Shown here one piece after another: positions 16,913 through 26,023 of a stretch of 64,000 bases of DNA. This DNA comes from an uncultured Devosia sp. (GTDB lineage Bacteria > Pseudomonadota > Alphaproteobacteria > Rhizobiales > Devosiaceae). Every line of letters starts with the position of its first letter. The first letter of the stretch is position 1. Position numbers and translations under genes: made by a program. Under the pieces are notes generated by a model. The model did no database searches. It saw nothing but the letters and a program-made list of their open reading frames with translations, and was not told where the DNA came from. The stretch lies in NCBI RefSeq assembly GCF_946479885.1, contig NZ_CAMLHM010000010.1:20375-84374 (forward strand), written 5' to 3'.

Positions 16913-18373
16913 ATGTCTCCCCTCGAGCACCTTTCCGACAACGGCCACATCGCCCGCTTCTATATCGACGGACGGTGGGTCATCCCGCAGGGCGCCGCCC
17001 ACGCGGCCGTCGTCAATCCGGCCACCGAAGAGGTCATTGCGCAGATTCCGCTAGGCGATGGCAGCGATGTCAACGCCGCCGTCGCCGCAGCGCGGCGAGC
17101 CTTCGTGACCTGGGGCCGAACGCAGCCCGAAGAGCGCGCTGCGCTCCTCGGGCTCCTACAAGAGAAGCTCGAAGCGCGCGCGGAGCTTATTGCCCAGAGC
17201 CTCTCGCTCGAAATGGGCGCGGCGATCAGCTATGCGCGCACAGCCCAGGTGCCGTTCGCCATCGCCCATGTACGAACGGCGCGCGAAGTGTTGGCCAGCT
17301 TCTCGTTCATCGAACGGCGGGGCCAGACCGCCATCGCGCGGGAGCCGATCGGCGTCTGCGCGATGATTACGCCGTGGAACTGGCCGCTTTACCAGATCAC
17401 CGCCAAGGTGGCTCCGGCGCTGGCCGCCGGCTGCACCATCGTGCTCAAGCCGAGCCAATTGTCGCCCCTGAGCGCATTGCTGTTTGCCGAAGCGATCGAG
17501 GCCGCGGGATTTCCGGCCGGCGTCTTCAACCTTGTCCATGGCAATGGTCCTGACGTGGGTGAGGCGCTCGCCTCTCATGCCGATGTCGACATGATTTCGA
17601 TCACCGGCTCGACCCGCGCTGGCGTCGCGGTGGCCCAGGCCGCCGCCGTGACGGTAAAGCGCGTTGCGCAGGAGCTGGGCGGGAAATCGCCCAACGTGGT
17701 CCTGCCCGACGCCGACCTCGCCCGCGCCGTCCCCCTGGGCATCGCCGCAAGCTTCCGCAATCTAGGCCAGTCCTGCAGCGCGCCCACGCGCATGATCGTG
17801 CCGCGCGACCGTCTGGCCGAAGTCGAGGCGCTCGCGACAAAGGCTGCGGCAGAGATCGTCGTCGGCGACCCCATGCTTGAAACGACCACGCACGGAGCCA
17901 TCGCCAATCGTGGGCAGTTCGACCGCATCCAGACCATGATCGGCGACGCCATCGCGGAACGCGCCAAACTGCTGACCGGCGGGCAGGGGCGTCCGAGGGG
18001 CCACAATATTGGTTTCTTCGTGAAGCCGACCATTTTTACCCACGTGCGCACCGACATGCGGATCGCGCAGGACGAGGTGTTCGGGCCGGTACTCTGCATC
18101 ATTGCCTATGACACGGTCGAAGAAGCCATCGCGATCGCCAACGACACCATCTATGGCCTCGGAGCCCATGTTCAGGGCCGCGACATGGACTTGGTGCGGT
18201 ATGTGGCCTCCCAGATCCGCTCGGGGCAGGTGCATCTGAACTATCCAGCCTGGGATCCGCACGCGCCCTTTGGCGGCTACAAGCAATCCGGCAATGGTCG
18301 CGAATATGGGCTCGAGGGCATGCTAGAATATCTCGAGGTCAAATCCATCCTGGGATATTACCCGGCGGAATGA
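16913..18373 (+). CDS. NAD(P)-dependent aldehyde dehydrogenase
   Basis: 486 residues of the ALDH superfamily. [20 protein letters not shown] (~150) is the substrate/cofactor segment; catalytic Glu is in [11 protein letters not shown] (~256) and the nucleophile Cys ~288 in [11 protein letters not shown]. The C-terminal [15 protein letters not shown] is conserved. It oxidises an aldehyde to the acid. The start is ambiguous: ATG at 16913 gives a normal N-terminus, whereas GTG at 16871 overlaps the preceding stop and would couple translation. As third gene after a GNAT and a D-amino-acid lyase, its aldehyde may come from that lyase; otherwise the substrate is open. Confidence 0.87.
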   Translation: MSPLEHLSDNGHIARFYIDGRWVIPQGAAHAAVVNPATEEVIAQIPLGDGSDVNAAVAAARRAFVTWGRTQPEERAALLGLLQEKLEARAELIAQSLSLEMGAAISYARTAQVPFAIAHVRTAREVLASFSFIERRGQTAIAREPIGVCAMITPWNWPLYQITAKVAPALAAGCTIVLKPSQLSPLSALLFAEAIEAAGFPAGVFNLVHGNGPDVGEALASHADVDMISITGSTRAGVAVAQAAAVTVKRVAQELGGKSPNVVLPDADLARAVPLGIAASFRNLGQSCSAPTRMIVPRDRLAEVEALATKAAAEIVVGDPMLETTTHGAIANRGQFDRIQTMIGDAIAERAKLLTGGQGRPRGHNIGFFVKPTIFTHVRTDMRIAQDEVFGPVLCIIAYDTVEEAIAIANDTIYGLGAHVQGRDMDLVRYVASQIRSGQVHLNYPAWDPHAPFGGYKQSGNGREYGLEGMLEYLEVKSILGYYPAE

Positions 18374-18502
18374 GGCGCCCCGCCGGCACGTGCCGGTGCT
18401 GGATCAGGGCGCCGGGAGAGCGGCTCACGCCGCACCCATCTGTATCAGCAGATCGATCACACACCCGGGCTGTACCTCGGCCAACAGATGACCGAGGTAC
18501 AG
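18374..18502. terminator. Inverted repeats between convergent genes (likely bidirectional terminator)
   Basis: Two structures lie between the aldehyde dehydrogenase and serine hydrolase stops. One is GGCGCCC at 18374-18380 pairing with 18407-18413, enclosing a perfect 14-bp palindrome CCGGCACGTGCCGG at 18383-18396. The other is CTGTACCTCGG at 18470-18480 pairing perfectly with 18492-18502 across an 11-base loop. Neither has a clear T-run, so termination is inferred from position. Confidence 0.45.
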
Positions 18503-18537
18503 GTATGCCAAAATGAGGATGCGGTTTAGGCGTCAGG

Positions 18538-19749
18538 TCAAGGCTGCGAAACCGTCTCGGCCACTGCACTGAAGAAGGCGAAGTTGTCGATGCCCCAACC
18601 CAGGGGGCTGGCTGGCGAAGCCAGCTTGACGATCACCGTCTTGGTGTCGGGATTGACGTAGATGTGCTGGTTGAACAGGCCGTAGGCTGTGTAGGCATTG
18701 GTGCCGGCGACGGTCCACCACTGATAGCCGTACCCAAGATTTTCCGCCGGGTCGGCCAGTCCGGTCGCTTCGGCCGGTGCGGTGGATATCTTCACCCACT
18801 CGGCCGGGATGACCTGGTTGCCATTGGCCATGCCGCCGTTCAGCATCATCATGCCGATCCGGCCGTAGTCCCGTAGCGTCGCGTTGAAGCCGGCGCCGTA
18901 GAACTCGCGACCCACCGATTCCGGGCCGTCCATCAGGTAGAAGCCGTCGGCCTCCATGCCCGCGGGCTGCCAGACTTTCTGGCTCATATAGTCGGCACCC
19001 TTCATGCCGATGGCCGCTTCGAGGACGCAGCCCAGCACCGACGTGTCGAGCGTCGAATAGTTGTAGACGCTGCCCGGAGCTCCGGCCTTGACGGCACGAT
19101 CCTTGGCATAGTCGCACCAGCGGTACTTGTAGGCCACCAGGGCATTGTCATGGACCTCGGTAAGCTGGGTGTCGCTGCCGAATTCGTAGACCTCCAGCCA
19201 TTCGATTCCCGATCGCATCTCAAGCAGGTACTTGAGGCTCACATCGGCATAGGCCGTTCCGGCCCAGTCCGGCAGATAGTCGACCACCTTGGCGTCGACC
19301 CCGGAAATCTTGCCCTCCTCAATGGCAATGCCGATCATGTTGGCAAGGAACGATTTGGCCATCGAGAACGATATGAAGCGGCTTTGCTCGGAGCTGCCAT
19401 TGCGATAGGCCTCATGAACGATCGTCCCGTCCTGGATGACCAGAAGCGCATTGGTGGAGGTCGCTTCCAGAAAGCCCTCGAGCGAAAGCGTTTCCGCGCC
19501 GAAGGTGAAGCTGTCGCCGATTTCTGCCGACTTGGATGGGATGTCCCACACCGTGTCGCCCTTGGCGACGAGGCGCGTGGCAAACATGCTGTCGATGTTG
19601 CGGAAGGTCAGGTAGTTCAGACCCGGACTCATGAATTCGGCACGGGCATTGACCATGGTGGGGCTCAGCCAGTGCGCATCATCCGCAACGGCCACGCCCC
19701 CCATGGTAAGGCTGGTTGCCAACATAAGCTTGGCGATAGTCCTAAGCAT
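18538..19749 (-). CDS. Exported beta-lactamase-fold serine hydrolase
   Basis: 403 residues with a Sec signal peptide (MLRTIAKLMLATSLTMGGVAVADD, cleavage probably after AVA). It has the penicillin-binding-protein/class C fold: SxxK nucleophile in ISFSMAKSF (~126) and the Tyr motif in SVYNYSTLDTS (~225). Relatives include 6-aminohexanoate-dimer hydrolase and diverse esterases or amidases; beta-lactam resistance should not be assumed. ATG at 19749 has a very strong AGGAGG. Upstream lie two dyads (19,816 and 19,866). It is downstream of, and in the same direction as, the acetylpolyamine-amidohydrolase gene, so it could hydrolyse an amide outside the cytoplasm before uptake, but that is speculative. 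Confidence 0.85.
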   Translation of the reverse strand: MLRTIAKLMLATSLTMGGVAVADDAHWLSPTMVNARAEFMSPGLNYLTFRNIDSMFATRLVAKGDTVWDIPSKSAEIGDSFTFGAETLSLEGFLEATSTNALLVIQDGTIVHEAYRNGSSEQSRFISFSMAKSFLANMIGIAIEEGKISGVDAKVVDYLPDWAGTAYADVSLKYLLEMRSGIEWLEVYEFGSDTQLTEVHDNALVAYKYRWCDYAKDRAVKAGAPGSVYNYSTLDTSVLGCVLEAAIGMKGADYMSQKVWQPAGMEADGFYLMDGPESVGREFYGAGFNATLRDYGRIGMMMLNGGMANGNQVIPAEWVKISTAPAEATGLADPAENLGYGYQWWTVAGTNAYTAYGLFNQHIYVNPDTKTVIVKLASPASPLGWGIDNFAFFSAVAETVSQP

Positions 19750-19815
19750 TCGCTCCTCCTCTTGAGCTTGCCGACCCCGGGCGGGCAAGTGTGTGCCGCG
19801 GGTTTCTCAGCGTTG

Positions 19816-19888
19816 CGCAATGCTCGCGGCATTGCGTCGTTGGGCTGCAATTCGGGTATAGCAGAGTTTGTTATGCAGCATAACAAAC
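19816..19888. promoter_or_regulatory. Two strong palindromes upstream of the serine hydrolase
   Basis: A 23-bp palindrome at 19866-19888 has perfect 11-base arms (GTTTGTTATGC / GCATAACAAAC) around a single A, in an AT-rich patch unlike the surrounding DNA. A second dyad, CGCAATGC-TCGCG-GCATTGCG, is at 19816-19836. They lie 117-139 and 67-87 bp upstream of the hydrolase ATG and 41 bp or more after the amidohydrolase stop. The first looks like an operator; the second could be an operator or a terminator stem. Confidence 0.55.
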
Positions 19889-19928
19889 CAAAAGTTGTAT
19901 GTCCCCTGGATGCGCCGTGTCATGGTCG

Positions 19929-20954
19929 TCAATCGACCGAAGCAGCCAGCGTTCTCAGCACCGACTCGCCCATCGTGGCGGGGTCGTACCCCCCTTCGAG
20001 CACAAACATCGACGGAACCGACAAGGCCGCGATTGCGTCGCCGATGCGCGAATAGTCCGCGGTTTCAAGCGCAAGCTTTCCGGAGGGATCGTCGCGATGG
20101 GCATCAACGCCAAGGGGAACAACAAGAAAATCCGGTGCAAAGTCGCCTATCCGGCGCGTGGCCTGCTCAAGGGCCGGCAGGTACGCCTCCCATTGCGACC
20201 CAACGGCAAGCGGTAGGTTGATATTCAAGCCCTCGCCCGGTCCGGCACCAGTTTCGTCGGCATAGCCTGAGAAATATGGATAGTCGGCAGCTGGGTCGCA
20301 GTGGATCGATATGGTGAGCATGTCGGGGGAGGACCAGAAGATGTCCTGTGCCCCATTGCCGTGATGAGCGTCGATATCCAGCATCGCCACCCTGGCCCCC
20401 TGCCTCGCCAGGTGTGCAGCGGCGATGGCGCTGTTGTTGAGGTAGCTCGTGCCACCGCCCATATCGTGGCAGGCATGGTGGCCCGGCGGCCGAACCAGGG
20501 CAAAGGCAGACTCGCCGCTGGCAGCGAGATGGTCGGCCGCCGCCCGTGCCGCACCGGCAGCGCCCAAGGAGGCCGCCCAGGCATGCGGGGTGATCGGGCT
20601 CACCCCGTCGAACATGTAGTAGCCGAGCTGCCCTTCGATCGCTTGCGGTATGCGCGGGGGTCTGTTGCGGTGCGGCCAGACGAAGGCAAGGCCATCGGTC
20701 TCGTCGCCGTGAACCTTTGCCCATTCGCCCCAGGCGCGCTCAAGAAACGACAGATAGCCCGCGTCATGCACCGAAAGGAGATCGTCGGGGTGAGCGGGCG
20801 GCGCCTCCAGATGACCACCCAGGCCGTTGGCTGTCAGGTAATCCGCCACCGATGTGACCCGGTTCGGCACCTCGATCGGGCTGACGAACTTGCCGGGTAC
20901 CAGTTCAGCCCTGGCTTCATGCAGCAGATGAGCTTTGTTGATGAAGACCTTCAT
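19929..20954 (-). CDS. Histone-deacetylase-fold acetylpolyamine amidohydrolase
   Basis: 341 residues of the HDAC/AcuC/AphA superfamily. Zinc and catalytic residues are visible: tandem His in RPPGHHACHDMGGG (~158-159), DIDAHHGNG (Asp/His ligands ~195), the third ligand Asp in GVDAHRDDPSGK (~285), and catalytic Tyr in LEGGYDP (~323). Length and the GGGTSYLNN segment fit bacterial acetylpolyamine amidohydrolases, which deacetylate N-acetylputrescine or N-acetylcadaverine in the cytoplasm. Its start overlaps the permease stop by 4 bp (ATGA), so it is co-translated with the glycine-betaine-type importer. That context suggests the imported solute is an N-acylated cationic compound. Confidence 0.87.
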   Translation of the reverse strand: MKVFINKAHLLHEARAELVPGKFVSPIEVPNRVTSVADYLTANGLGGHLEAPPAHPDDLLSVHDAGYLSFLERAWGEWAKVHGDETDGLAFVWPHRNRPPRIPQAIEGQLGYYMFDGVSPITPHAWAASLGAAGAARAAADHLAASGESAFALVRPPGHHACHDMGGGTSYLNNSAIAAAHLARQGARVAMLDIDAHHGNGAQDIFWSSPDMLTISIHCDPAADYPYFSGYADETGAGPGEGLNINLPLAVGSQWEAYLPALEQATRRIGDFAPDFLVVPLGVDAHRDDPSGKLALETADYSRIGDAIAALSVPSMFVLEGGYDPATMGESVLRTLAASVD

Positions 20955-22966
20955 AGAGCAGTTTTCTTTGCAGGTGCCATCTGGCGGGTCGCCGCAGCGT
21001 TCAGGAGCCGGTCGATCATGATGGCGAGGGCGCTGATGGTCAGGCCGGCAACCAGGCTGCGGCCGGGCTGTACCCTGGCTATGGCTTCGATCGTTTCAAG
21101 CTCGAGCCCGCGCGTGCCGATCAGCGAGGTGATGACGACCATGCCGACAGCCATCATCAGTGTCTGGTTGAGCGCGAGCAGCATGCCGGGCCAGGCCAGC
21201 GGCAGCCTGACCTTGAACAGCGTTTGCCAGAAGTTCGCGCCGAACATGTCGGACGCCTCGATCACGCCCTTGTCGACATGGCTGAGCGCATGGGACACGT
21301 AGCGGATCGTGGTGGCCATCGAATACATGGCGATGGCGAAAACCCCGGCGACGTCGCCCGGGCCCAGCAGCATCACCGTGGGGATCAAGTACACAAATGA
21401 TGGCAGCGTCTGCAGGGTTGTCACCACGCCATTGGTGATGCTGCCGGCCCGTGGCGAATAGGCGGCCCAGATACCGACCGGCACGCCGATGATCAAGGAT
21501 AGCAAGGTTCCGGCGAACACCAGATGCAGCGTGATCATGGTTAGGTCCCAATAGCCGATGCTGGCTATTGCCAGGACGATCGCGGCCGTCGTTACCGCCA
21601 GAAGCGGCCGTCCCAGTGCGAGGGAAACGGCAACGAGCGCGAGCAGCCAGCCCAGCCAGCCAACGCCCTGCAGCAAAGCCAGCAAAGGTCGCAGGACCGA
21701 GAATGTTATGGTGGTGCGAATGGCCTCGAAGGCGTGCCCGTAAGTCATGTTCAGCCAGGCAACGCCACGGGACCAGAAGTCCGAGGATGAGACGGTCCAT
21801 TCCTGGGGATATTGGCTGAGCTGCGGGAAGGTGAGACCCAGGCCGAAGGAAATGCCGATAGCCAGGATCAGCAGATATCCAGGCCGCAAGCCGGGCTTGA
21901 CTGTCTTGTGGGAGGGCCTTCGGGTGGCATAGGCGTGACCGAGATTATAGAGGACGATGGCCATGAAGGTGATGGCCAGCCCGGCTTCGACGCCACGGCC
22001 CAGACGCAGCGACTGCAGAGCTTTCAGCACCTCGCTGCCGAGGCCGCCGGCGCCGATCATGGACGCCAGGATGACCATTGCCAGCGACATCATCACCAGC
22101 TGGTTGAGGCCGAGTAGGATATCGGCCCGTGCGGTGGACATGAACACTTTGAAAAGGCGCTGAAAGAAGTTCGCGCCGGTCATGTCGGCAAGTTCGACGA
22201 CGGAGTTCGGCACGCGGCCAAGGGCATAGACCGTGGCGCGAACCATGGGCGGCAGGGCAAAGATCAGGGTGGCGACCAAAGCGGCGACGGGGCCAAAACC
22301 GAACAGCACGAGCACCGGGACGAGGTAGCTGAAGGGCGGAATGGTCTGCATGACGTCGAAGATCGGATTGGCCACGACCTGCAGGCCCGGGAACCGCCAC
22401 AAGACGACGCCCAGGGCAATGCCGACAGCCATGCCGACCGTAATCGTGACGGAAACGGAGGCCAGGGTCAGCATGGCCTCGTTCCACAGTCCAAAAACGG
22501 CGAAGTAAGCAAAAGTGGCGAGGGCGAAAAGCCCCAGTCTACGGCCCGCAACCAGCCAGGCAAGGCAGGCGGTGCCGACGGAAACGGCGAGCCAGGGCAC
22601 CGGAGGGATGCGGGTGACCGCGCCTGTCTGGTTGTCCGCTATACTCCAGCCGGAGGCCAGCAGGCTCTGGACGAAGCGCATCGGCACGCCCAGGATTTCA
22701 CTATAGCTCCGGGTCCACTTGCGCATCGGCTCGCCGAAGATTTCGGTTTGCTTCAGCAACTGGTCGAGCCAGGCATCGGCGGCACTCTGCAGCGGTATCT
22801 TGGAGCTGGCCGGCCAGTTGTAGAAGGCTTCTGGCAGCAGGGCGTGGCCGAGCAGGCTCACGATCAAGATCGCAAGCCCTGCTAGGCCGAACAGCGTGCC
22901 GTGGCCGATCCACCGCCTACCGGCAGGACGAAAATCGCCAGAGCTCAGCTCGTTTAGGGCAACCAT
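20951..22966 (-). CDS. Glycine-betaine/proline-type ABC permease, tandem fused
   Basis: 671 residues, about twice the length of a single ProW. It holds two binding-protein-dependent transport domains: the first at ~170-370 (SVTITVGMAVGIALGVVLW, TGANFFQRLFKV) and the second at ~480-655 (LIIGVPVGIWAAYSP, FGANFWQTLFKVRLPLAWPG). Each has the family's internal landmarks, indicating duplication and fusion. It would form the inner-membrane channel with the binding protein at 22,954, which overlaps by 13 bp. The ATPase is not in this operon but in the divergent one (24,933). Confidence 0.88.
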   Translation of the reverse strand: MVALNELSSGDFRPAGRRWIGHGTLFGLAGLAILIVSLLGHALLPEAFYNWPASSKIPLQSAADAWLDQLLKQTEIFGEPMRKWTRSYSEILGVPMRFVQSLLASGWSIADNQTGAVTRIPPVPWLAVSVGTACLAWLVAGRRLGLFALATFAYFAVFGLWNEAMLTLASVSVTITVGMAVGIALGVVLWRFPGLQVVANPIFDVMQTIPPFSYLVPVLVLFGFGPVAALVATLIFALPPMVRATVYALGRVPNSVVELADMTGANFFQRLFKVFMSTARADILLGLNQLVMMSLAMVILASMIGAGGLGSEVLKALQSLRLGRGVEAGLAITFMAIVLYNLGHAYATRRPSHKTVKPGLRPGYLLILAIGISFGLGLTFPQLSQYPQEWTVSSSDFWSRGVAWLNMTYGHAFEAIRTTITFSVLRPLLALLQGVGWLGWLLALVAVSLALGRPLLAVTTAAIVLAIASIGYWDLTMITLHLVFAGTLLSLIIGVPVGIWAAYSPRAGSITNGVVTTLQTLPSFVYLIPTVMLLGPGDVAGVFAIAMYSMATTIRYVSHALSHVDKGVIEASDMFGANFWQTLFKVRLPLAWPGMLLALNQTLMMAVGMVVITSLIGTRGLELETIEAIARVQPGRSLVAGLTISALAIMIDRLLNAAATRQMAPAKKTAL

Positions 22967-23925
22967 TTGGACCAGGTTCCCTCATTGGCGTCGATCCATT
23001 CCTTGGCTGCCTGTTCCGGCGTGGCCCCGTCCAGGTCCTGCCGCGAAATGCCGGTCGCAACGTCGTCGGTGGAAACCTGGAACTGCTTCAGGATATCGAT
23101 GACATCGGGCGCCCGTTCGGCAAAGTCGGTGTTGTAGAGCTTGACCACCTGGCCAACAGAAAGCGCACAGTCCCAGATCGCGTCGGGATTTTCGCCCCAG
23201 GCTGGGTCCGCCGGGCACTTGTCGTCAAAGAGCGGAAACTCCACGAACTGGCCTTCACCCGAGCCATAGAGCCAATGCGGGGTCATGCCCCAGCCGATGA
23301 TCGGCTCCTTCTTCTGCATAGCGCCCTGCATGGTGGCGACCATGGCGCCTACAGTTCCGGGCAGGGTGATATGAATGTCCAATCCCAACGCCGCGATCCG
23401 CTCGACGTCATAGGTGCCAAAGTCGGGTGGGGCACCGAGATAGTTGATCTTGCCGTCGGACTCGGCGGTTGCCAGGGCACTAATGCAGGCGGGGTCCTTG
23501 AGGGCGTGCCAATCGGGCAGACCCGGGCACAGCTCGCCGACATAGTTGGGATACCACCAGGATTCGCGGGTATCGACGCCGGCGCTGCCAGCGTTCTGGA
23601 CGTCGCCGGACTCGATCGACTTGTCGATGAGATCCTTGGTGGTGCCCCAGACCGCCGGCGAGACGTCAATGTCCCCGAACTCGAGGGCGGTGAAGTGCGC
23701 GATATAGTCGATCTTCAGGAACTCGACGCGGTAGCCAGCCTTCTCCAGCAGCTGACCGAAAGTGTAATCGATGAAGTCGGAATCCGGCACGTTGTAAACG
23801 GGGATACGCACCACGTCCTGGTAGCGCGGTCCGTCCTGCGCCACGACTAGGCCGCTGAAAAGCATGGACGATCCGACAATTGCCGTGGTCGCTGCGAGCG
23901 TCCGCAAGGTCCTGTTCAGTCCCAT
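22954..23925 (-). CDS. Glycine-betaine-type ABC substrate-binding protein (ProX/OpuAC family)
   Basis: 323 residues with a Sec signal (MGLNRTLRTLAATTAIVGSS through VVAQDG). The OpuAC-type fold shows VRIPVYNVPDSDFIDYTFGQ at the start of the mature protein, many Trp/Tyr residues suited to a cation box (ESWWYPNYVGE ~120, GWGMTPHWLYG ~212), and a C-terminal EWIDANEGTWSKWLP, typical of ProX-like proteins binding quaternary ammonium compounds. It is the first gene of the minus-strand operon binding protein - fused permease - acetylpolyamine amidohydrolase. The ligand is presumably cationic; the downstream deacetylase hints at an acetylated polyamine or similar. Confidence 0.87.
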   Translation of the reverse strand: MGLNRTLRTLAATTAIVGSSMLFSGLVVAQDGPRYQDVVRIPVYNVPDSDFIDYTFGQLLEKAGYRVEFLKIDYIAHFTALEFGDIDVSPAVWGTTKDLIDKSIESGDVQNAGSAGVDTRESWWYPNYVGELCPGLPDWHALKDPACISALATAESDGKINYLGAPPDFGTYDVERIAALGLDIHITLPGTVGAMVATMQGAMQKKEPIIGWGMTPHWLYGSGEGQFVEFPLFDDKCPADPAWGENPDAIWDCALSVGQVVKLYNTDFAERAPDVIDILKQFQVSTDDVATGISRQDLDGATPEQAAKEWIDANEGTWSKWLP

Positions 23926-24143
23926 ATTCGTTCCCTTCCTGAGCGTTTGTTATTGCCAAGACCGTATCACCAGCTGTATCAACGTCAATCACAAAAATAT
24001 CTCAGAATGGCGCTACGACTTGCAGAATGCCGGACAGCTTGGCGACAATCCGCAATTGTGTGATTTTTTTGTGCTTGAAATGCTCACGTAACGAGCGTCG
24101 TGATGATTAAGGCGCCACAAAGCCCGCAGCCAGATAAGGAGAC
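23926..24143. promoter_or_regulatory. Divergent promoter of the split glycine-betaine-type importer
   Basis: 218 bp between the binding protein (minus) and the SDR (plus). It is AT-richer than its neighbours, especially 23985-24075, with A- and T-runs near 23993 and 24065. A GTTTGTTAT half-site at 23945-23953 equals one arm of the 23-bp palindrome at 19866, but no second arm follows. It presumably drives both halves of the transport system. Confidence 0.4.
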
Positions 24144-24920
24144 ATGGTCTTGGCTCTAGAAGGTATACCCATTGCCCTCGTCACTGGCGCGTCCAGAGGC
24201 ATCGGGCGGGCCACTGCGGAACTCTTGCTCGAGCAGGGGTTCGACGTGCATGCGACCTATCGGACGAGAGTTGACGAAGCCGAGGCTTTGCAGGAATTGG
24301 CGGCGCGACACGGCCGGACCGTCACCCTGCACAAGTATGACGCATCTTCGCGCGACGATCACGACCGCCTCGCAACGGCGCTGGCCGGCGTGCGGTTCAC
24401 CGCTTTGGTTTTCAACGCGGGCATGATCGAATTCGAACGGTTCGCCAATTTCGAAGAGTCGATCTGGGACAGGACGCTGGAGACCAACCTGAACGCCGTC
24501 CTCCGTATGACCGTGCGGCTGCAGTCACACATCGTGGCAGGTGGCTCGATCGTCATTGTGGCCTCGACGGACGGCTATATCGGGTCCTATGCGAGCATGG
24601 CCTATGCCGCTTCCAAGGCCGCGTTGATTAACCTGACCAAGAGCCTTGCCTGCAATCTGGGCGCGAGGAACATCCGGGCGAATGCGGTGGCGCCGGGTTG
24701 GATCACGACAGATATGACAACCGAAGGATCGTCGGCGTCTGCGACAGTAACGCCGCTCGGGCGAGATGGGACCCCGGCGGAAGTGGCTGAGGTGATTTGC
24801 TTCCTCGCATCCAGGAAGGCCAGTTTCGTAACCGGAGCGACCGTGGTCGTTGACGGGGGCTACACATCATCGGACCAGATCATGCTGAACGAGGCATCGC
24901 TCGTTTCTGCAAAGAGCTGA
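24144..24920 (+). CDS. Short-chain dehydrogenase/reductase (SDR)
   Basis: 258 residues of the classical SDR family. The NAD(P) motif TGASRGIG is at ~14-21, NAG at ~91-93, catalytic Ser in IVASTDGYIGS (~141) and Tyr-x-x-x-Lys in MAYAASKAAL (~153-157). The C-terminal FVTGATVVVDGGYTS is conserved. A clear AAGGAGA precedes ATG 24144. It is followed after 12 bp by the importer ATPase, so it is probably co-expressed and acts on an alcohol, carbonyl or amino-alcohol derivative of the imported solute. Specificity unknown. Confidence 0.87.
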   Translation: MVLALEGIPIALVTGASRGIGRATAELLLEQGFDVHATYRTRVDEAEALQELAARHGRTVTLHKYDASSRDDHDRLATALAGVRFTALVFNAGMIEFERFANFEESIWDRTLETNLNAVLRMTVRLQSHIVAGGSIVIVASTDGYIGSYASMAYAASKAALINLTKSLACNLGARNIRANAVAPGWITTDMTTEGSSASATVTPLGRDGTPAEVAEVICFLASRKASFVTGATVVVDGGYTSSDQIMLNEASLVSAKS

Positions 24921-24932
24921 GGGAGTAGGCAG

Positions 24933-25946
24933 ATGTTCGTTGAATGCCGGAATGTATTGAAGGTCTTCGGCCCAGGCGCTGGCTCCAAAAAGCTGCGCGA
25001 CGCTGCCGGGACAACGGCGGAGGGCATGGCGTCCGCCGGTCTATTTGCGGCTCTCGCGGATATTACGCTGGGCGTGGACAAGGGCGAAACCCTGGTGATC
25101 ATGGGTCTTTCCGGCTCCGGAAAATCGACCCTGCTACGCTGCCTGACCCGCCTGATCGAACCGACCAGCGGCGAGATCTACTTCGACGGTCAGAACATCA
25201 TGTTGATGGAAAGGTCGCAGTTGCTGGCGCTCCGCCGGCGACACATGAGCATGGTGTTCCAGAATTTTGCCCTGCTGCCCAACCGGACAGTCCTGGGTAA
25301 TGTGGAACTTCCTCTGGAGATACAGCGCACAAGTTCGGGCGAACGCCGCAAGACTGCTCTGGAGATGATTGAACTGGTTGGCCTGCAGGGCAAGGAAGAT
25401 CACTATCCGCATGAGCTCTCCGGTGGACAACAGCAGCGGGTTGGCATTGCGCGGAGTCTGAGCAGCAACCCCTCCCTCTGGCTGCTGGATGAGCCGTTCT
25501 CGGCTCTCGATCCGCTCATTCGCAAAGAGATGCAGGACGAGGTCATTCGCCTCAAGTCATCGCTTGCCAAGACCGTTGTCTTCGTCACCCATGATTTTGA
25601 CGAAGCGGCGCGTATCGGCGACAGAATTGCCATTTTGCGCAATGGACGGCTGGTGCAATGCGGCACGGCTGAAGACCTCGTCTTCTCGCCAGCCGATGAT
25701 TATGTGCGGGCCTTTACCGCCGACGTGGACCGCAGCCGGATCGTGCGGGCGGCGCGTTTCATGAAGCCAGGTGCCGTGGACCAGGTGGATGCTCGCCTGT
25801 CGGTCGCCGCAACGCTCAAGGAAGCCTCGCAGGCGTTTGGCGCAGGAGCGCAGCTCATCGGTTTCTTTGACAAGAACCAGGCGATTGTCGGCTCTATGCA
25901 TCGGAGCGATTTGGCAGCCGCCTTGTTTGACGCCACGATGCCGTGA
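24933..25946 (+). CDS. Glycine-betaine-type ABC importer ATPase (ProV/OpuAA-like)
   Basis: 337 residues. Walker A is in MGLSGSGKSTLLRCL (~53), followed by the ProV-typical RLIEPTSGEIYFDG. The Q-loop is MVFQNFALLPNRTVLGNV (~105) and the signature [16 protein letters not shown] (~165). Walker B is LWLLDEPFSALDPLIR (~185) and the H-loop VTHDFDEA. The C-terminal ~70 residues are where ProV carries CBS domains, but are short. It is the only ATPase nearby able to energise the fused permease and binding protein on the opposite strand. Confidence 0.88.
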   Translation: MFVECRNVLKVFGPGAGSKKLRDAAGTTAEGMASAGLFAALADITLGVDKGETLVIMGLSGSGKSTLLRCLTRLIEPTSGEIYFDGQNIMLMERSQLLALRRRHMSMVFQNFALLPNRTVLGNVELPLEIQRTSSGERRKTALEMIELVGLQGKEDHYPHELSGGQQQRVGIARSLSSNPSLWLLDEPFSALDPLIRKEMQDEVIRLKSSLAKTVVFVTHDFDEAARIGDRIAILRNGRLVQCGTAEDLVFSPADDYVRAFTADVDRSRIVRAARFMKPGAVDQVDARLSVAATLKEASQAFGAGAQLIGFFDKNQAIVGSMHRSDLAAALFDATMP

Positions 25947-26023
25947 AATTGCGAACCGCAGCGCCAGACAAAGGCCGATACGGCAAGACCTGCGGTCAGA
26001 AGTAGTTCAGAACAGAGTTGACC

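Noticed and set aside
18538..19749. Serine hydrolase as an antibiotic-resistance beta-lactamase
   Set aside because: The fold is shared by many esterases and amidases; SxxK and Tyr motifs alone do not support beta-lactam hydrolysis.
23945..23953. GTTTGTTAT as a full operator upstream of the importer binding protein
   Set aside because: Only one arm of the 19866 palindrome is present; a single 9-mer can occur by chance, so it is mentioned only as a half-site.
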